Positions 61,694-64,000 of a DNA stretch of 64,000 bases are shown one piece after another. Each line of letters starts with the position of its first letter. Position 1 is the stretch's first letter. The position numbers and the translations under genes were made by a program. This stretch comes from Pseudomonas bananamidigenes (GTDB taxonomy: Bacteria > Pseudomonadota > Gammaproteobacteria > Pseudomonadales > Pseudomonadaceae), in NCBI RefSeq assembly GCF_001679645.1, contig NZ_LRUN01000006.1, forward strand, positions 44,769-108,768, read 5' to 3'. The notes under the pieces are model-generated. The model saw only the letters and a list, made by a program, of their open reading frames with translations, ran no database searches and was not told the DNA's origin.

Positions 61694-62923
61694 ATGGCGA
61701 CGGGATTGCGCCGGGCGTTGATCGTCACGCTGCTGGCGCTGAGCGCGCCGGTGTGGGCGGCGAAGAAGGTCGATCTGGATTATCAGGTACGCCTGCTGCC
61801 GCAGAGCGATCAGGCTGAGGTACGCCTGACCCTGGCCAAAGGCGAGGCCGTGCGCAGTCTGGATTTCGACCTCGGCGACGGCAGCCGCTACAGCGACTTC
61901 AAGGCCGATGGCCAATGGCAACTGGCACCGGGCCAACACGCCCGCGGCGTATGGCGACCGACGGCGGACAAGGCCAGCCTGACCTACCGCGTACGCATCA
62001 GCCACGGCCGCAAGAGCGGCAGTTTCGACACGCGCATGACTCCGACCTGGGCGCTGATGCGCGGCGATGAACTGGTGCCCGCTGCGAAGCTCGATCAGCA
62101 GGACGGCATTGAACTGGTCTCGCGCCTGCAATTCGAACTGCCCGACGGCTGGAAAAGCGTCGAAACCGCCTGGCCGCGTATCGGCAAGAACAAATTCCGC
62201 ATCGACAATCCATCCCGTCTGTTCGACCGGCCCACGGGCTGGATGCTGGCCGGCCACCTTGGCAGCCGCCGTACGCGGTTGGGCGAAACCGAAGTGACGG
62301 TGGCCTCGCCGCAAGGGCAGGGCATGCGCCGGATGGATGTGCTGACGCTGCTGACATTTGTCTGGCCGCAGGTGCAAGCGGTGTTTCCACGCCATCCGGG
62401 CAAGCTGCTGATCGTCGGCGCCAACGACCCGATGTGGCGCGGCAGCATGGCCGCACACGAGTCCATCTATCTCAATACCCGATTGCCCATGGTCAGCGAA
62501 AGCGGCAGCAGCCCTTTGGTTCGCGAGTTGGCGCAAGTGTTCGCACGGATCAACGACGAGCAGCGCAGCGACTGGATCAAGGAAGGGTTCGCCGAGTATT
62601 ACGCCGTCGAACTGGTGCGTCGTGCGGGTGGCATTAGCGACGAACGTTATCAGGCGTATCAGGTGAAATTGGCGAAAGACAGCCAGAAGGTGACGACCTT
62701 GCGCGGTGAACAGATCGGCCCGGCACAGGTATCCAAAGCGGTTTTGCTGCTGCAGGAACTGGATCGTGAAATTCGTCTGAAGACCCGCAACAAACGGTCG
62801 CTGGATGATGTGCTGCGCGGGGCCATGCATCTGGGGACGGTGGATACCAAGGCGTTCGGGCAACTCGCCGATAGCGTCATCGGCGAGTCGTCCAAAGTCC
62901 TTGATACGGGGTTGCTTCGCTGA
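61694..62923 (+). CDS. secreted M1-peptidase-like protein without the zinc motif
   Basis: This 409-residue protein starts at ATG 61694, after AAGGAG. Its signal peptide ends near APVWA-AKKVDL. The C-terminal part has the spacing of gluzincin M1 peptidases, but the HExxH site reads RELAQVF near residue 281, so both zinc histidines are gone. The second glutamate motif KEGFAEYYAVEL is kept. It is therefore probably an inactive binding or chaperone-like relative. It is downstream of ycgN. Confidence 0.7.
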   Translation: MATGLRRALIVTLLALSAPVWAAKKVDLDYQVRLLPQSDQAEVRLTLAKGEAVRSLDFDLGDGSRYSDFKADGQWQLAPGQHARGVWRPTADKASLTYRVRISHGRKSGSFDTRMTPTWALMRGDELVPAAKLDQQDGIELVSRLQFELPDGWKSVETAWPRIGKNKFRIDNPSRLFDRPTGWMLAGHLGSRRTRLGETEVTVASPQGQGMRRMDVLTLLTFVWPQVQAVFPRHPGKLLIVGANDPMWRGSMAAHESIYLNTRLPMVSESGSSPLVRELAQVFARINDEQRSDWIKEGFAEYYAVELVRRAGGISDERYQAYQVKLAKDSQKVTTLRGEQIGPAQVSKAVLLLQELDREIRLKTRNKRSLDDVLRGAMHLGTVDTKAFGQLADSVIGESSKVLDTGLLR

Positions 62924-62926
62924 CTG

Positions 62927-63304
62927 TCAAACTCCGGCTTCAGGCGACTTCACCGAATCATTGCCGGTCACGGTCGCGGTTCTGGTCGCCGCTTCGGCGT
63001 TGGCTTTCAGCTTGCTCAGCTCTTCACCGGCGCGCTCGATCTTCGTGCGCACGTTGTTCATGTCCTGACGGCTTTTTTCCAGCAGGCTTTTCACCGAGCT
63101 GTGGCCGGTGATGCCTCGGGCCATGGCCACGCCGCCGATGGCCACCTGGATCAGGCCGAACACGCCGCCACGGCGAAGGCCCTTGCCGACCATGATCACG
63201 CCGCCGGCCAGCGAGCCGATGCGCTCCCAGCCTTCGACGTTCTGTTCGGAACGGGTCTGGAACGGGGTGGATTCGATACGCTCGACGCGTTTGAGCTCGG
63301 TCAT
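62927..63304 (-). CDS. DUF2892 (YgaP transmembrane-like) protein
   Basis: This 125-residue protein has two membrane segments (GSLAGGVIMVGKGL near 30-43 and VFGLIQVAIGGVAMARGITG near 48-67), then a coiled-coil-like charged tail (NNVRTKIERAGEELSKLKAN). The DUF2892 family is a small membrane fold of unknown role. The start ATG 63304 has AGAAAGATC upstream. Confidence 0.78.
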   Translation of the reverse strand: MTELKRVERIESTPFQTRSEQNVEGWERIGSLAGGVIMVGKGLRRGGVFGLIQVAIGGVAMARGITGHSSVKSLLEKSRQDMNNVRTKIERAGEELSKLKANAEAATRTATVTGNDSVKSPEAGV

Positions 63305-63385
63305 GATCTTTCTCCAGGCAATGAGTGATGGATAAACAAGCTGACTGCACCGGCAGTCAGCTCGTTCCATCGGATGTGCGGCGCT

Positions 63386-63856
63386 TCAGCGGAATTTCGG
63401 CCCGGAACGGGTGTTCAGGCCTTTGGCCATGCGGTCGTAGAGCACGACATTGACCGTGGCGGCGAGGTTCATGCAACCGGTGGTCGGGATGTACACGACG
63501 TCTTCGCACCAGTCGCGGATCTCCTGATCCAGCGAGCCGTCTTCGGGGCCGAAGATATACAGGGCGCGATCCGGGTGGGTGTATTCCGGCAGCGGGCGGG
63601 CGCCGTCGACCAGTTCCACGGCGACCGGTACGCAATTGAGCGGCAGGATCTTTTTCAGGTCGTCGATGCCGATCAACGGGATGTCGTAGTGCACGCGCTT
63701 GGTGTCGGTGACGAAATCGGCGGCGCGTTCATAGCGCTTGCCGGTGTAGAACACGGTCGACACGCCGTAGCAGCCTGCGGCGCGCATCACCGAACCGACG
63801 TTTTCCGGTGATTTGGGGTTATACAAGCCAATGCAGCTGTACCGTTTGTCTGCCAC
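63386..63856 (-). CDS. TrmH/SpoU-family RNA methyltransferase
   Basis: This 156-residue protein is a short SPOUT enzyme. It has NPKSPENVGSVMRAAGCYG near 13-31, LYIFGPEDGSLDQEIRDWC and IPTTGCMNLAATVNVVLYDR near 123-142, which form the knotted SAM-binding site. It should methylate a ribose in tRNA or rRNA. The exact target is not known. It begins 38 bp upstream of gene-free sequence near the right end. Confidence 0.87.
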   Translation of the reverse strand: MADKRYSCIGLYNPKSPENVGSVMRAAGCYGVSTVFYTGKRYERAADFVTDTKRVHYDIPLIGIDDLKKILPLNCVPVAVELVDGARPLPEYTHPDRALYIFGPEDGSLDQEIRDWCEDVVYIPTTGCMNLAATVNVVLYDRMAKGLNTRSGPKFR

Positions 63857-63945
63857 GAGCGGAGGGCCTTCGGAAAAAAGAGGGCGATTATACGGGGATT
63901 GGGGGAGGGGTGTTCAGTTTGAGATTGGCGGTGTCTGCCAGGCCG

Positions 63946-63972
63946 CCTTCGCGAGCAGGCTCGCTCCCACAG
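63946..63972. repeat. single REP element
   Basis: CCTTCGCGAGCAGGCTCGCTC followed by CCACAG is one REP palindrome of the same type as at 60241-60330. No inverted partner is seen before the window ends at 64000. Confidence 0.75.
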
Positions 63973-64000
63973 ATCGGTGTCGTACACAAAACCAATGTGG

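Overview
The window looks like chromosomal DNA of a Pseudomonas from the P. fluorescens group. This rests on GC-rich coding with typical Pseudomonas gene orders (nadB next to algU-mucA-mucB-mucD; gcvR-dapA-bamC-purC; rnd-ycgL), a Pseudomonas-type phaG, REP palindromes of the fluorescens type, and DUF6124, tct and DUF4917 genes. No rRNA operon, integrase, IS element, prophage or CRISPR array was seen. The two tRNA genes found are tRNA-Gly(CCC) and tRNA-Ser(CGA).

Layout. From 1 to 4.4 kb there is a small catabolic operon (class II aldolase plus a DapA-like lyase) with a divergent XRE-cupin regulator and a perfect palindromic operator, then a DUF4917 protein and an iron-dependent alcohol dehydrogenase. 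From 4.4 to 11.8 kb come an alpha-oxoamine synthase with a possible 50-residue membrane peptide, a YdcZ transporter with its LysR regulator, two tandem secreted paralogues of unknown function, FosA, a LysE exporter, a PAS-GAF-GGDEF protein and a KGG stress peptide. From 11.8 to 15.6 kb are envelope and methyltransferase genes and a DUF6124 gene with an unusual structured leader.

From 15.6 to 18.7 kb lies the most accessory-looking stretch. It holds three toxin-antitoxin-type modules on the minus strand (HigBA, HicAB and a zeta-type kinase with a small partner), separated by similar terminator hairpins and ending beside tRNA-Gly. The zeta gene seems to have lost its original N-terminus by frameshift.

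From 18.9 to 34.8 kb there are housekeeping and metabolic genes: phaG, rsuA, a diguanylate cyclase, two tyrosine-rich lipoproteins, an acyl-CoA hydrolase, ung, the tctCBA transporter with a coupled AbrB-family membrane gene and the tctDE two-component system, an HDOD protein, ygfZ and sdhE-ygfX. From 34.8 to 48.8 kb the conserved core continues: nadB, the algU envelope-stress operon without mucC, bepA, tusA, perM (interrupted by a one-base frameshift), bcp, gcvR, dapA, bamC, an MBL hydrolase, purC and tRNA-Ser.

From 49 to 54 kb a tightly coupled four-gene cassette (GT2, methyltransferase, GtrA, DUF6311) probably modifies a surface glycan. The rest (54 to 64 kb) holds LysR regulators, a CHMI-family isomerase, a CynX-type exporter, rnd-ycgL, a hydroxyacid dehydrogenase, a nitroreductase, ycgN, a catalytically degenerate M1-like protein, a DUF2892 protein and a SpoU methyltransferase.

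The best candidates for undescribed biology are the DUF6124 leader with its cysteine-rich coupled frame, the zeta-associated 55-residue protein, the GtrA-DUF6311 cassette, and the small peptides at 4398-4550 and 29717-29860. All are inferences from sequence alone.
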